Assembly (NCBI GenBank): GCA_023301745.1
Contig: JALZVW010000010.1
Coordinates: forward strand, 1-33,185
Direction: 5' to 3'
DNA: 33,185 bases
DNA from: Arenicella sp.
GTDB taxonomy: Bacteria > Pseudomonadota > Gammaproteobacteria > Arenicellales > Arenicellaceae
The notes under the pieces were generated by a model, which was not told the origin of the DNA, made no database searches, and saw nothing but the letters and a program-made list of their open reading frames with translations. Every line of letters starts with the position of its first letter. The stretch's first letter is position 1. This document shows, one piece after another, positions 1 through 8,430 of this stretch. Both the position numbers and the translations under genes were made by a program.

Positions 1-506
<506 letters not shown>

Positions 507-857
507 TTAGGGTAAAATTGTCAATACGTTCTCAGGTGGGCGACCGATAATGATTTCGTCGCCAACCACAACAATCGGACGTTCTATTAATTTGGGGGTA
601 TTGACCATCGCGCCAATCAATTGGTCACGGCTTAGAGAATCATCGTTTAGATTTTGTTCTTTGTACTCGGCTTCGCCTTTTCGAATAAACTCTTGTGGGG
701 ACATGTTCAGGCCTCGGAGTATGCTATCGAGTTGTTGATGGCTTGGTGGTGTCGTTAAGTAGTTGACGATGGTCGGTTCGATACCATTATCCTCAAGTAT
801 TGCCAATGTTTGGCGTGACTTCGAGCACCTTGGGTTATGATAGATGGTAATTTCCAC
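507..857 (-). CDS. arsC: ArsC/YfgD-family arsenate reductase-like protein
   Basis: Small thioredoxin-fold protein of the ArsC (glutaredoxin-linked arsenate reductase) family, closest in pattern to E. coli YfgD. The catalytic cysteine is in the motif HNPRCSKS (Cys11 counted from the GTG start), and the C-terminal signature is KLIERPIVVVGDEIIIGRPP. I chose the GTG at 857 because a GGAG Shine-Dalgarno (complement of 865-868) lies 7 nt before it and the product is then 116 aa, the usual family length. An ATG at 887 would add ten unconserved residues and overlap the divergent yihY start at 880. No arsR or arsB is nearby, so a role in arsenic resistance is not supported by context. YfgD-type proteins are often housekeeping genes of uncertain substrate. 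Confidence 0.9.
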   Translation of the reverse strand: MEITIYHNPRCSKSRQTLAILEDNGIEPTIVNYLTTPPSHQQLDSILRGLNMSPQEFIRKGEAEYKEQNLNDDSLSRDQLIGAMVNTPKLIERPIVVVGDEIIIGRPPENVLTILP

Positions 858-879
858 TTTGATTCTCCATTGACGATTT

Positions 880-1791
880 ATGAGCAATTATTCGTTAAAG
901 ACTAAATTAACACAACTGTTTGATATTCCTATCGCGGTGATTCAGCGTTTCAGGTCTGACCGTTTGCCACGTCATGCGGCATCGTTGGCGTTCAGCTCAC
1001 TGCTGGCATTAGCGCCGATGATGGCGATTGCCTTAGCGGCCCTCTCGTTGTTTGGCAATATGGCGGTGTTGGTTGAAAATTTTATTTATCAATTTTTAGT
1101 ACCTACTACCGGTGACGACGTAAAACTCTATATTGATCAATTTGCGACTGGCGCGGGTAAACTGACGGTGGTTGGTGGCGCCGCTTTTTTACTGAGCGCA
1201 TTGCTCTTGTTATCTAATATAGAGTCGTCGTTCAACGACATTTGGCGGGTTAAGAAAGGTCGAACCTTGTCGGCTAAGCTGACCGTTTATTGGTCTTTGG
1301 TTACTTTGGGGCCTTTGTTAATGGGCGCAAGTCTAACCATGTCGGCGTATGTAATGTCTCTGTCTGTGTTTACTGGGCAAGTTGCGTCGGTAGGGGCGGT
1401 GCTGGTGCCGATTTTGCTAATGGCCTTGGCTTTTTTGCTACTCTACCTAGTCATGCCTAATGTGCGAGTAAGTTTGATGCATGGCGTTACCGGTGCATTG
1501 GTGGCGTCATTGTTGTTCGAAATAACCAAGCGTGGGTTTCAGGCGTACCTGAAAAACTTTGCTGATTATGAAGTCGTCTATGGGGCACTAGCGGCCCTAC
1601 CTATTTTCTTGATATGGATTTATTTATCTTGGGTGGTCGCCTTGATTGGTGCTGAGGTGGTTGCGGTGCTGCAACAAAAGAAGCTCTTGGAGCACACCGT
1701 TCTTGATCGATTAGAAAGTAATTTTAGCAATCACAATGTGTACAGCCAAATAGATGAAAAAAAACCTAGTTCAGATTTAGACGATCACTAA
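880..1791 (+). CDS. yihY: YihY/BrkB-family inner membrane protein
   Basis: Polytopic inner membrane protein of the YihY/UPF0761 family, formerly mislabelled ribonuclease BN. The 303 residues open with a short cytosolic segment, the family motif RLPRHAASLAFSSLLALAPM (about residues 28-47) and then about six hydrophobic helices; the conserved VVYGALAALPIFLIWIYLSW stretch lies near residues 228-247. A charged tail of about 40 residues follows. Function in the family is unsettled; a transport or envelope role is usual speculation. The start is only 22 bp from the divergent arsC start, and no good Shine-Dalgarno precedes it. The 3' end overlaps the convergent transglycosylase gene by 26 bp. Confidence 0.92.
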   Translation: MSNYSLKTKLTQLFDIPIAVIQRFRSDRLPRHAASLAFSSLLALAPMMAIALAALSLFGNMAVLVENFIYQFLVPTTGDDVKLYIDQFATGAGKLTVVGGAAFLLSALLLLSNIESSFNDIWRVKKGRTLSAKLTVYWSLVTLGPLLMGASLTMSAYVMSLSVFTGQVASVGAVLVPILLMALAFLLLYLVMPNVRVSLMHGVTGALVASLLFEITKRGFQAYLKNFADYEVVYGALAALPIFLIWIYLSWVVALIGAEVVAVLQQKKLLEHTVLDRLESNFSNHNVYSQIDEKKPSSDLDDH

Positions 1792-2416
1792 TTGAACCGC
1801 TGGTGTTAACCGCTGTACGGGTACCAAAATTACGAGAATATTTGTCTTCTTTATACTGCCAGCGACTCGCTAAACGTTTGAATATTTTGTTTGGATAAGT
1901 GTCTCGACCGACCGAGCCGTTATAGGCCGCCAAGGCTTGTGTAGCGTTCGGGTACCTATCCATATAGTGTCGTAAAATCGTGCAACCGTAGCGTAAACTA
2001 ACCAGTGGGTTATAGAGGTCATCTTCGACATTGCCGTAGACTTCTTTCCAAAACGGCATGACTTGCATCAACCCCTGTGCGCCAGCGTGAGAAATTGCAT
2101 GTCGATTGAAATTGCTTTCGATATCAATCACAGCCAATACTAATTGAGGGTCTAAGCCTGCGCGCTCAGATTCGGTTGCAACCGCTTTTAACAGTCTAAT
2201 ACGGTAATATGGGTCTGGTATTCTTCTCTCGAGTTTTTCTGACATGTTGGACAGCCAAGTTAGAGAGTCTAGATCGGTTCGGCCTTCATTGATATCATGC
2301 GTCGCTTGTTTGAGGGCTTGAATAAGGTCAGGGTCGACGCTTTGTGCATGGCTAATATTCACCATGCCGAGAGCCATAGTAACGTTCAATAGAATTAAGC
2401 TGCGCAGCATGGTCAT
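1766..2416 (-). CDS. Lytic murein transglycosylase, SLT domain
   Basis: Exported peptidoglycan lytic transglycosylase that would cleave the MurNAc-GlcNAc bond with formation of 1,6-anhydro-MurNAc in the periplasm. Residues 1-24 form a signal peptide ending in SHA, with no lipobox cysteine, so it is probably soluble. The SLT domain follows from about residue 75: catalytic Glu100 in AVIDIESNFN, the HAGAQGLMQVMP motif at about 110-121 and the AAYNGS motif near 165. At 216 aa it is a small single-domain member. It begins 3 bp after the proS stop codon with no obvious own Shine-Dalgarno, so translation is probably coupled to proS. An ATG two codons downstream is an equally possible start. Confidence 0.9.
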   Translation of the reverse strand: MTMLRSLILLNVTMALGMVNISHAQSVDPDLIQALKQATHDINEGRTDLDSLTWLSNMSEKLERRIPDPYYRIRLLKAVATESERAGLDPQLVLAVIDIESNFNRHAISHAGAQGLMQVMPFWKEVYGNVEDDLYNPLVSLRYGCTILRHYMDRYPNATQALAAYNGSVGRDTYPNKIFKRLASRWQYKEDKYSRNFGTRTAVNTSGSISDRLNLN

Positions 2417-2419
2417 AAT

Positions 2420-4150
2420 TTAGGCTTTGCCTAATGCGCTTTTTAAGAAATCCATGATGTTTTCTTGTGCAATATCCTCAGCCGAGTCCGCGCGCCGATT
2501 TTTATATTCTATTTGGCCCTTGTCCAAACTCTTTTCACCGACAACGACGCGGTGAGGAATGCCCATCAAATCAGCGTCGGCAAACATGATGCCAGGTCGT
2601 TCATTACGGTCATCTAGAATTACTTCAATTCCCAGAGAACTCAGTTGCGTATAAAGATCATCGCAAACCGCTTTTACTTTTTCGGATTTTTTATAGCCAA
2701 TGGGGGTAATCACTAATTGAAATGGCGCTATTGCGTCAGGCCAAATTATTCCACGGTCGTCGTTGTTTTGCTCGATAGCGGCGGCCACAATTCGTGATAC
2801 TCCCACGCCGTAACAGCCCATCGACATAAGCGCCGCTTTGCCGTTGCTATCTAGGCAGCTTGCTTTCATCGCTTCACTGTATTTTGTGCCAAGTTGAAAA
2901 ATATGACCCACTTCGATGCCGCGTGTAATGGATAAGCGCGAATCGTCTTGTTGATCGTCTGACCGAGCGCAGAGGTCACCTTCGACTACTTTACGTAAAT
3001 CGAACTCGATAGGTTCTGGGCAGTCGCGACCCCAATTAACACCGGTGAGATGAACGTCATTTTGGTTTGCTCCGCAGATGAAATCACTCAAATTTGTGGC
3101 TGACCGGTCTGCAATGACGTTCAACTCTAGAGCGACAGTTCCAATTGAACCTGGTGCACAACCAGCTGCGGCGAGTATTTCCTCATCACTTGCCCACGTT
3201 AAAGGCGATGCGACTAAGGGGTGTTTTTCGGCTTTTAATTCATTCAATTCGTGATCGCCACGCAAAACCAAGGCGACAACGCTGCCTTGCTCTTCGCCTT
3301 TCACTAACAATGTTTTAATGGTTTTTTCGACCGGCGCGCTTAAAAAGCTACAGATAGCCTCAATAGTGTGTTGCCCCGGCGTATCAACTCGAGCCATTTC
3401 TTGGCTTGGTGCTGATCGCTCATCACCCACTTGTAATGCTTCTGCGAGCTCAACGTTGGCGGCATAATTATATTTATCACAGACAGCAATGGCGTCTTCG
3501 CCAGAGTCGGCTAGCACGTGAAATTCGTGCGAGGCGTTACCGCCAATACTGCCGGTGTCTGCCTCGACAGCGCGAAACCCTAGGCCCAAACGGTTGAAAA
3601 TATTAGTGTATGTCTGAAACATAAGATCATAGGTTTCTTGCAAGCTCGTTTGATCGAGATGAAATGAGTATGCATCTTTCATGACAAATTCACGTGCGCG
3701 CATTACACCGAAACGGGGGCGGCGCTCATCGCGAAATTTAGTTTGAATTTGGTAAAAATTGGCAGGCAGTTGTTTATAACTGCGAATTTCGTTACTCATT
3801 AGAGTCGTGATCACTTCTTCATGCGTAGGGCCATACGCAAAGTCGCGACCATGACGGTCCTTCATGCGCAACAATTCGCCACCATACATATCCCAACGGC
3901 CAGATTCTTGCCAAAGTTCGGCTGGTTGGATTGATGGCATGAGCACTTCTTGGCCACCCGATTGGTTCATTTCTTCTCGCACAATGTTTTCAACTTTGCG
4001 CATTACCCTTAAGCCTACCGGCAACCAAGTGTAGATGCCGGCCGCCACTTTACGGATCATGCCCGAGCGCAGCATCAATTGGTGGCTGATGATCTCAGCG
4101 TCGGCTGGAGTTTCTTTTAGAGTCGAAAGTAAGAAATTTGAAGTGCGCAT
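2420..4150 (-). CDS. proS: Prolyl-tRNA synthetase (bacterial type with INS editing domain)
   Basis: Class II aminoacyl-tRNA synthetase that charges tRNA(Pro) with proline in the cytosol. The 576 residues match the usual bacterial length of about 570. Class II motif 1 lies at about residues 44-75, the TXE loop at T109-E111, motif 2 at 139-155 ([17 protein letters not shown]) and motif 3 at 443-460 ([14 protein letters not shown]). Between motifs 2 and 3, residues about 225-390 form the YbaK-like INS domain that deacylates Ala-tRNA(Pro), including Lys279 in the KTIKTLLVK strand. The C-terminal anticodon-binding domain contains PIGYKKSE and [20 protein letters not shown]. It heads a two-gene unit with the transglycosylase and is divergent from fumarase. 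Confidence 0.98.
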   Translation of the reverse strand: MRTSNFLLSTLKETPADAEIISHQLMLRSGMIRKVAAGIYTWLPVGLRVMRKVENIVREEMNQSGGQEVLMPSIQPAELWQESGRWDMYGGELLRMKDRHGRDFAYGPTHEEVITTLMSNEIRSYKQLPANFYQIQTKFRDERRPRFGVMRAREFVMKDAYSFHLDQTSLQETYDLMFQTYTNIFNRLGLGFRAVEADTGSIGGNASHEFHVLADSGEDAIAVCDKYNYAANVELAEALQVGDERSAPSQEMARVDTPGQHTIEAICSFLSAPVEKTIKTLLVKGEEQGSVVALVLRGDHELNELKAEKHPLVASPLTWASDEEILAAAGCAPGSIGTVALELNVIADRSATNLSDFICGANQNDVHLTGVNWGRDCPEPIEFDLRKVVEGDLCARSDDQQDDSRLSITRGIEVGHIFQLGTKYSEAMKASCLDSNGKAALMSMGCYGVGVSRIVAAAIEQNNDDRGIIWPDAIAPFQLVITPIGYKKSEKVKAVCDDLYTQLSSLGIEVILDDRNERPGIMFADADLMGIPHRVVVGEKSLDKGQIEYKNRRADSAEDIAQENIMDFLKSALGKA

Positions 4151-4262
4151 TTAGTTATTTTTAGTGGCGGGCTGTAGTCAAAACGAAGCGGCCATTTTAG
4201 CCTAAAACGTGTGTCAGTTCAGTTGTTTGATAACAATAAAAACAAAGTCTAATCTTGGACAA

Positions 4263-4297
4263 AGGCGTATTCGCTGGTTTCTGACGCTAGTACGCCT
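4263..4297. repeat. Inverted repeat upstream of the fumarase promoter
   Basis: Perfect 7-bp arms AGGCGTA (4263-4269) and TACGCCT (4291-4297) are separated by 21 bp. The repeat ends 8 bp before the proposed -35 hexamer of the fumarase promoter, between the divergent proS and fumarase genes. It could be an operator or chance; no regulator is recognised. Confidence 0.4.
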
Positions 4298-4305
4298 AAA
4301 ATATC

Positions 4306-4336
4306 TTGAGTTTTGCTAGACTATAGCCTCTATAAT
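4306..4336 (+). promoter_or_regulatory. Sigma70-like promoter for fumarase
   Basis: A perfect -10 hexamer TATAAT lies at 4331-4336 with a -35-like TTGAGT at 4306-4311 (19-bp spacer, slightly long). The transcription start would be near 4343, about 33 nt before the chosen fumarase ATG. It also excludes the in-frame ATG at 4313 as the translation start. Confidence 0.55.
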
Positions 4337-4375
4337 GAAATTAATTTTTCACAGACGCCACTCCACAATAAAATT

Positions 4376-5902
4376 ATGACTACTATCAAACAAGATGATT
4401 TGATCGACAGCGTTGCTGATGCTTTGCAGTTTATCTCGTATTACCACCCTAAGGACTTCATTGATGCGATGCATAACGCTTATCAGCGAGAAGAGTCGCA
4501 GGCGGCTAAAGATGCCATGGCTCAGATTTTGATAAATTCTCGAATGTGCGCGGAAGGGCGGCGCCCCATCTGCCAAGATACCGGCATTGTCACCGTATTT
4601 GCCAAAATTGGTATGGACGTAAAGTGGGATGCTGAAATGTCGGTCAGCGATATGATTAATGAAGGCGTTCGTCGTGCGTATAGGCACCCTGATAATGTTC
4701 TTCGAGCCTCGATCTTGTCTGACCCCTTAGGTGCTCGGATTAATACCAAAGACAATACTCCCGCTGTGATTCACTACGAAGTTGTTGAAGGCGACACCGT
4801 TGATATTGATCTTGCGGCAAAAGGTGGTGGCTCAGAAAATAAATCTAAGATGGTGATGTTAAACCCTAGCGACTCATTGGTTGATTGGGTATTGAAAACT
4901 GTTCCGACGATGGGCGCAGGTTGGTGCCCTCCGGGTATGCTCGGCATTGGGGTCGGTGGTACGGCTGAGAAGTCGGCCGTATTAGCCAAGCAAGTTTTGA
5001 TGGAGGCCGTTGACATTCATGAGTTGATTGCTCGTGGGCCTAACTCTCGTGTTGAAGAGCTTCGTTTAGAAATTTTTGAAAAGGTCAATCAATTAGGCAT
5101 TGGAGCACAAGGCTTGGGCGGTTTAACCACTGTGTTGGATGTTAAAATCAAGGATTACCCGACCCATGCGGCGTCTAAGCCTGTCACCATGATTCCTAAC
5201 TGCGCCGCCACGCGCCACGCTCACTTTACCTTGAACGGCAGTGGGCCGGCTTTACAAAAAGCACCTAATTTAAGTGACTGGCCAGAAATTAGTTGGGATG
5301 TTGGCCCAAGCACTCGAAAAGTGAATTTGGATACTCTTAAAAAAGAAGACATGCTTGAGTGGCAACCAGGTGAAACTGTGTTGTTATCAGGTAAGTTATT
5401 AACCGGTCGAGACGCCGCTCATAAGCGAATTCAATCGTTGATCGATAGCGGTGAAGGTTTACCCGAAGGCGTTGATTTTACTAACCGCTTTATCTACTAC
5501 GTTGGTCCGGTAGATGCGGTTCGTGACGAGGCGGTTGGCCCAGCTGGCCCAACCACGGCAACCCGTATGGATAAGTTCACTGACATGATGCTAGAGCAAA
5601 CCGGGTTGATCGGAATGGTTGGCAAAGCCGAACGTGGCCCAGCGGCAATAGAGTCAATCGCTAAGCATAAAGCGGTTTACTTGATGGCCGTCGGTGGGGC
5701 GGCTTACTTGGTATCCAAAGCGATTATCAACGCTAAGGTTATTGCGTTTCCAGAATTGGGCATGGAAGCTATTCAAGAATTTGAGATTAAGGATATGCCA
5801 GTGACCGTGGCGGTCGACACACAAGGCGAGTCAGTTCACACCACGGGGCCAGCTAAGTGGAAGAATATTATTTCGGATAAAATTAGAGTTGAAGTGGTTT
5901 AG
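4376..5902 (+). CDS. fumA: Class I fumarate hydratase (4Fe-4S)
   Basis: Iron-sulfur class I fumarase, a cytosolic TCA-cycle enzyme that interconverts fumarate and malate. From the ATG at 4376 the protein is 508 aa, the usual length, and begins MTTIKQDDLIDSVADALQFI as in Pseudomonas homologues. The three cluster cysteines are Cys66 (RRPICQDTG), Cys184 (GAGWCPPGM) and Cys276 (PNCAATRHAHF). The N-terminal alpha domain runs to about residue 290 and the C-terminal beta domain contains GPAGPTTATRMDKFTDMML and AVGGAAYLVSKAI. An upstream in-frame ATG at 4313 is rejected because it would precede the promoter -10 and add 21 unconserved residues. The symbol fumA is used for the class; fumB or fum would be equivalent. 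A terminator follows directly. Confidence 0.96.
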   Translation: MTTIKQDDLIDSVADALQFISYYHPKDFIDAMHNAYQREESQAAKDAMAQILINSRMCAEGRRPICQDTGIVTVFAKIGMDVKWDAEMSVSDMINEGVRRAYRHPDNVLRASILSDPLGARINTKDNTPAVIHYEVVEGDTVDIDLAAKGGGSENKSKMVMLNPSDSLVDWVLKTVPTMGAGWCPPGMLGIGVGGTAEKSAVLAKQVLMEAVDIHELIARGPNSRVEELRLEIFEKVNQLGIGAQGLGGLTTVLDVKIKDYPTHAASKPVTMIPNCAATRHAHFTLNGSGPALQKAPNLSDWPEISWDVGPSTRKVNLDTLKKEDMLEWQPGETVLLSGKLLTGRDAAHKRIQSLIDSGEGLPEGVDFTNRFIYYVGPVDAVRDEAVGPAGPTTATRMDKFTDMMLEQTGLIGMVGKAERGPAAIESIAKHKAVYLMAVGGAAYLVSKAIINAKVIAFPELGMEAIQEFEIKDMPVTVAVDTQGESVHTTGPAKWKNIISDKIRVEVV

Positions 5903-5917
5903 TTGCTATTTTGATAA

Positions 5918-5951
5918 AAAACGCCTCGCTAATGTATTGCTGAGGCGTTTT
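5918..5951. terminator. Bidirectional intrinsic terminator between fumarase and the lipoprotein gene
   Basis: Arms AAAACGCCTC (5918-5927) and GAGGCGTTTT (5942-5951) form a 10-bp stem with a 14-nt loop. A-rich and T-rich flanks let it serve both the fumarase and the convergent lipoprotein transcript. Confidence 0.85.
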
Positions 5952-5971
5952 AAATATTGAACAATATTAAG

Positions 5972-6376
5972 TTAACTAAACGACTCTAGTGTATCTTTCG
6001 CTTTAATCTTCTTTTTGATTTCAGCATTTTCGTATACTGGGATGGTGTCTGAGCAATTATTACTTCCGTAGTAACCAACCAACACAGTTTCGCGAGACTC
6101 CATAGATTTAATCATGCTTGATGTATTGGAGTTATTGACGAGTAAGGCCGGCCAAAAAAACAGAGCAGCGGCCACGTTCGCACCAGAGACACCTCTATTG
6201 GCTTTAGCGTAACTGCTGGCTGCTCGGACTTCTCCTATGCGGGTCGCGATCGAGCTGCAGGTTAGCTCTGAATCATTGACTTGTTTTTCTGATACTGTTT
6301 GCGTCGAAACGCAAGCCGTGAGTGACATCGATGCCGCAATAAAGGCGACCAGCTTTAAGTTTTTGTGGGGGCTCAT
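5972..6376 (-). CDS. Small predicted outer-membrane or periplasmic lipoprotein of unknown function
   Basis: A 134-residue protein with a lipoprotein signal: basic start, hydrophobic core and the lipobox LTAC with Cys22 as the lipidated residue. The mature part has a conserved-looking segment IGEVRAASSYAKANRGVSG, then a hydrophobic stretch AALFFWPALLV (about 71-81), then NNSNTSSMIKSMESRETVL. Two further cysteines (about residues 40 and 107) could pair. This arrangement resembles small lipoproteins found widely in proteobacteria, but I cannot name a function. The start has a strong AAGGAG Shine-Dalgarno 7 nt upstream. The gene stands alone, with a terminator shared with fumarase behind it and a long gene-free region in front. 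Confidence 0.82.
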   Translation of the reverse strand: MSPHKNLKLVAFIAASMSLTACVSTQTVSEKQVNDSELTCSSIATRIGEVRAASSYAKANRGVSGANVAAALFFWPALLVNNSNTSSMIKSMESRETVLVGYYGSNNCSDTIPVYENAEIKKKIKAKDTLESFS

Positions 6377-6389
6377 GAGTAACTCCTTA

Positions 6390-6414
6390 GTTAGTTTCTA
6401 TCGGTTAGTTTCTA
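6390..6414 (-). repeat. Direct 11-bp repeat in the lipoprotein leader
   Basis: On the minus strand TAGAAACTAAC occurs twice with a 3-bp gap (complement of 6404-6414 and 6390-6400), immediately before the Shine-Dalgarno of the lipoprotein gene. It may be an operator or a leader element; the 14-bp period is short. Confidence 0.6.
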
Positions 6415-7117
6415 ATTTTTCGTGTCATTCAAATCATTAATATGCCAACAAGATAAGGGATTCCAACTAGGCACACAAGGCAGTGGTACCCAACGCTTTG
6501 AATATTCATTTTATATATATGTGCGCTGACTTCTAACTACTAAGACTTATAGGCTTGGGGAATAATTAGCTATGATTCGCTGTATAAAAGCGAGCCAATT
6601 TAGGTGTGCGCGGGAGGCTCTATTAACTTGATTCTCTAATCGCGCAAGGCTAAATGAGCACGTTTGCGTAAAAAAATCACATCTAATGAGCTTACCTGTC
6701 CTAACCCAAAGCCATCTCCATACTAAATAAGTTAGACCGCCTAGCGAATGATTGTTTCGCGAGCGTGAGGGTTTGAACTGTGTTGTACGATGCTACTTCA
6801 TTCTCTTTTGAGGCTCTGCTGAGGGCGTCGAGATCGTTAATGCGTTGAAACCAATGCCATGAATATTGTCATCTTAGGAACCTATCTAATAGCGTTGAGT
6901 TGGCCTATCGGAGTTCCCAATCATGTAATCTGATTATGGTAACTCGGTGCTATTTCGGTGTCTCATATAAACTAATTCTAAAACTATTCAGAGTGTGGCG
7001 TTATACTCTTGGCACATCGCCGTTTGTGTTTTATTTACAAACCAGTCGACTTGGTAGCCGGTGTATTTAACACTGACGATTAATTTACTATACGGCCGTG
7101 TTTGGTCTAGGGTTCAA
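6415..7117. other. Gene-free region of about 700 bp
   Basis: I found no convincing gene here on either strand. Open frames are very short (the longest noticed is a 24-codon frame starting near 6858) and lack Shine-Dalgarno sites. No tRNA-like cloverleaf or clear terminator was seen. It must hold the promoters of the lipoprotein gene (minus) and of the small membrane protein (plus); a TATACT hexamer at 7002-7007 could be a -10 for the latter but lacks a good -35. A small RNA cannot be excluded. Confidence 0.5.
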
Positions 7118-7573
7118 ATGGGACTATCAGCAGATTTCTGGATCGAATTAGCCGGCATGGCTATTGTCTTTTGTTTGGTTATTGTTGCAATTCCAAAGTA
7201 CCGTGCGCATAAAGTTAATACGGCGCTGGCCCATCGTCTTCGGGTGGAAATTTCTGACAATATAAAATTTGTACTTCCCAATATTGCTGATACGTCGGTG
7301 CAGCGCCTTGACGCTAATGGCCGGTTATCGAATGACTCTACCGCGTTAAAAATTGGTTTGCATCAACTCGATAGTGTGATGGGCCGTGCTGAGGTTTTGT
7401 ATTCAGAAGAGAGGGATCGGGTCGCTCGGTTTCGCAATGGTTTTCATGCCCTTATCGCGAGATACGATGCCGGTGAATTGTTGTCGGACATGACCGAAGA
7501 CTTAATACTTTTGGGTGAGCGAATTATTTTAGATCTAAAAGAAAATGGTCTGCTGAGCACCATTGGCCGCTAA
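7118..7573 (+). CDS. Hypothetical single-pass membrane protein
   Basis: I do not recognise this 151-residue protein. The ATG at 7118 is preferred over one at 7061 because an AGGG Shine-Dalgarno lies about 5 nt upstream and the protein then starts with a short polar segment and one transmembrane helix (about residues 8-26, LAGMAIVFCLVIVAIP). The rest is predicted helical and charged, with sequences such as ALAHRLRVEISDNIKFVLPN and VLYSEERDRVARFRNGFHAL, suggesting a cytosolic helical domain after an N-terminal anchor. Its stop overlaps the 3' end of the convergent DUF2520 gene by 4 bp. Confidence 0.7.
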   Translation: MGLSADFWIELAGMAIVFCLVIVAIPKYRAHKVNTALAHRLRVEISDNIKFVLPNIADTSVQRLDANGRLSNDSTALKIGLHQLDSVMGRAEVLYSEERDRVARFRNGFHALIARYDAGELLSDMTEDLILLGERIILDLKENGLLSTIGR

Positions 7574-8430
7574 GCCTTTTGCTTCAATGCTTTGCGCAAC
7601 GACTCGAGTTGCTGATCATTGAGTTCATTTTTCTGTACCGCGATTGCGAGCGCGCGTAAGCCGAGATCAACATAACTGTTTTTGAGCTTAGCTGAGTGTG
7701 TTTCAAGGTTTTTAATGTGTGAGGCTACGGTTGCATGATCGCCTCTAGCGATTGGCCCACTCAAGGATTCGATGGCTCCTTTGTGGCTGATGTTTTCTAA
7801 TGTTGTTTGGATCAAGGGCTGTAACGATGTCCAAAACAGGTCTCGGTCTAAACCTGCAGCGGCGGCAGATTCTAAGCTCATATCCATTAACGATGTTAGG
7901 TAGTTGCAAGCGAATACGCAGGCGGCGTGGTACAAAGGTTTGGCTTTACGATCAATGCTTAGACTGACGAACCCGGCGCTTTCAAATAATGGGTGCAATG
8001 TTTCTAAAGCACGGGCGTCTCCTTCGGCGTACAAGTAGCTGCCGTGATCTTCAGATGAGAACAGGGCAAGGGCACTCTCTAGAGTCGGGAAGGAGTTTAG
8101 TGGGTGTGTTGACGCTATCGCACAGCCATTTTCCTGTGCCGATGAAAGCACTGTGCTGTCGAGCGCCCCAGAGCAATGGCTAACGATGCAACTTGTCGGA
8201 AAAAATGGTGCTAGTTGCCGGCATAGGCTTTCAATGGAAGCGTCATCCACACATAAGAACACGATGTCAGCGCATTCGACCGCCGACACTTGGGCCTGCG
8301 TCGGTCGGCCTATATTTACAACTGAATAACCTAGCTGTTCAAACAGTTGAGTCAAACTTTGACCCACCTTACCCAAGCCGATAACGACAATTTTGTTTTG
8401 TTCGGGTTTAATGAGTTTTGGCTGGTTCAT
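7570..8430 (-). CDS. Rossmann-fold, DUF2520 dehydrogenase-like protein
   Basis: NAD(P)-binding protein of the ProC/6-phosphogluconate-dehydrogenase-like superfamily with a C-terminal DUF2520 domain. The glycine-rich loop VVIGLGKVGQSL is at residues 15-26; the second part (about 150-280) is helical and includes KAKPLYHAACVFACNYLTSL and the GPIARGD motif typical of this family, which recalls ketopantoate-reductase-like folds. Substrate is unknown. Its ATG overlaps the yheS stop by 4 bp (ATGA), so translation is coupled and the gene is the last in the valS-yheS unit. 286 aa is normal for the family. Confidence 0.85.
   Translation of the reverse strand: MNQPKLIKPEQNKIVVIGLGKVGQSLTQLFEQLGYSVVNIGRPTQAQVSAVECADIVFLCVDDASIESLCRQLAPFFPTSCIVSHCSGALDSTVLSSAQENGCAIASTHPLNSFPTLESALALFSSEDHGSYLYAEGDARALETLHPLFESAGFVSLSIDRKAKPLYHAACVFACNYLTSLMDMSLESAAAAGLDRDLFWTSLQPLIQTTLENISHKGAIESLSGPIARGDHATVASHIKNLETHSAKLKNSYVDLGLRALAIAVQKNELNDQQLESLRKALKQKA

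Noticed and set aside
507-857. Arsenic resistance operon
   Set aside because: Only an ArsC/YfgD-type gene is present; no arsR, arsB or acr3 is nearby.
6237-6440. A 67-codon plus-strand frame
   Set aside because: It is antisense to the lipoprotein gene, which has a lipobox and a strong Shine-Dalgarno.
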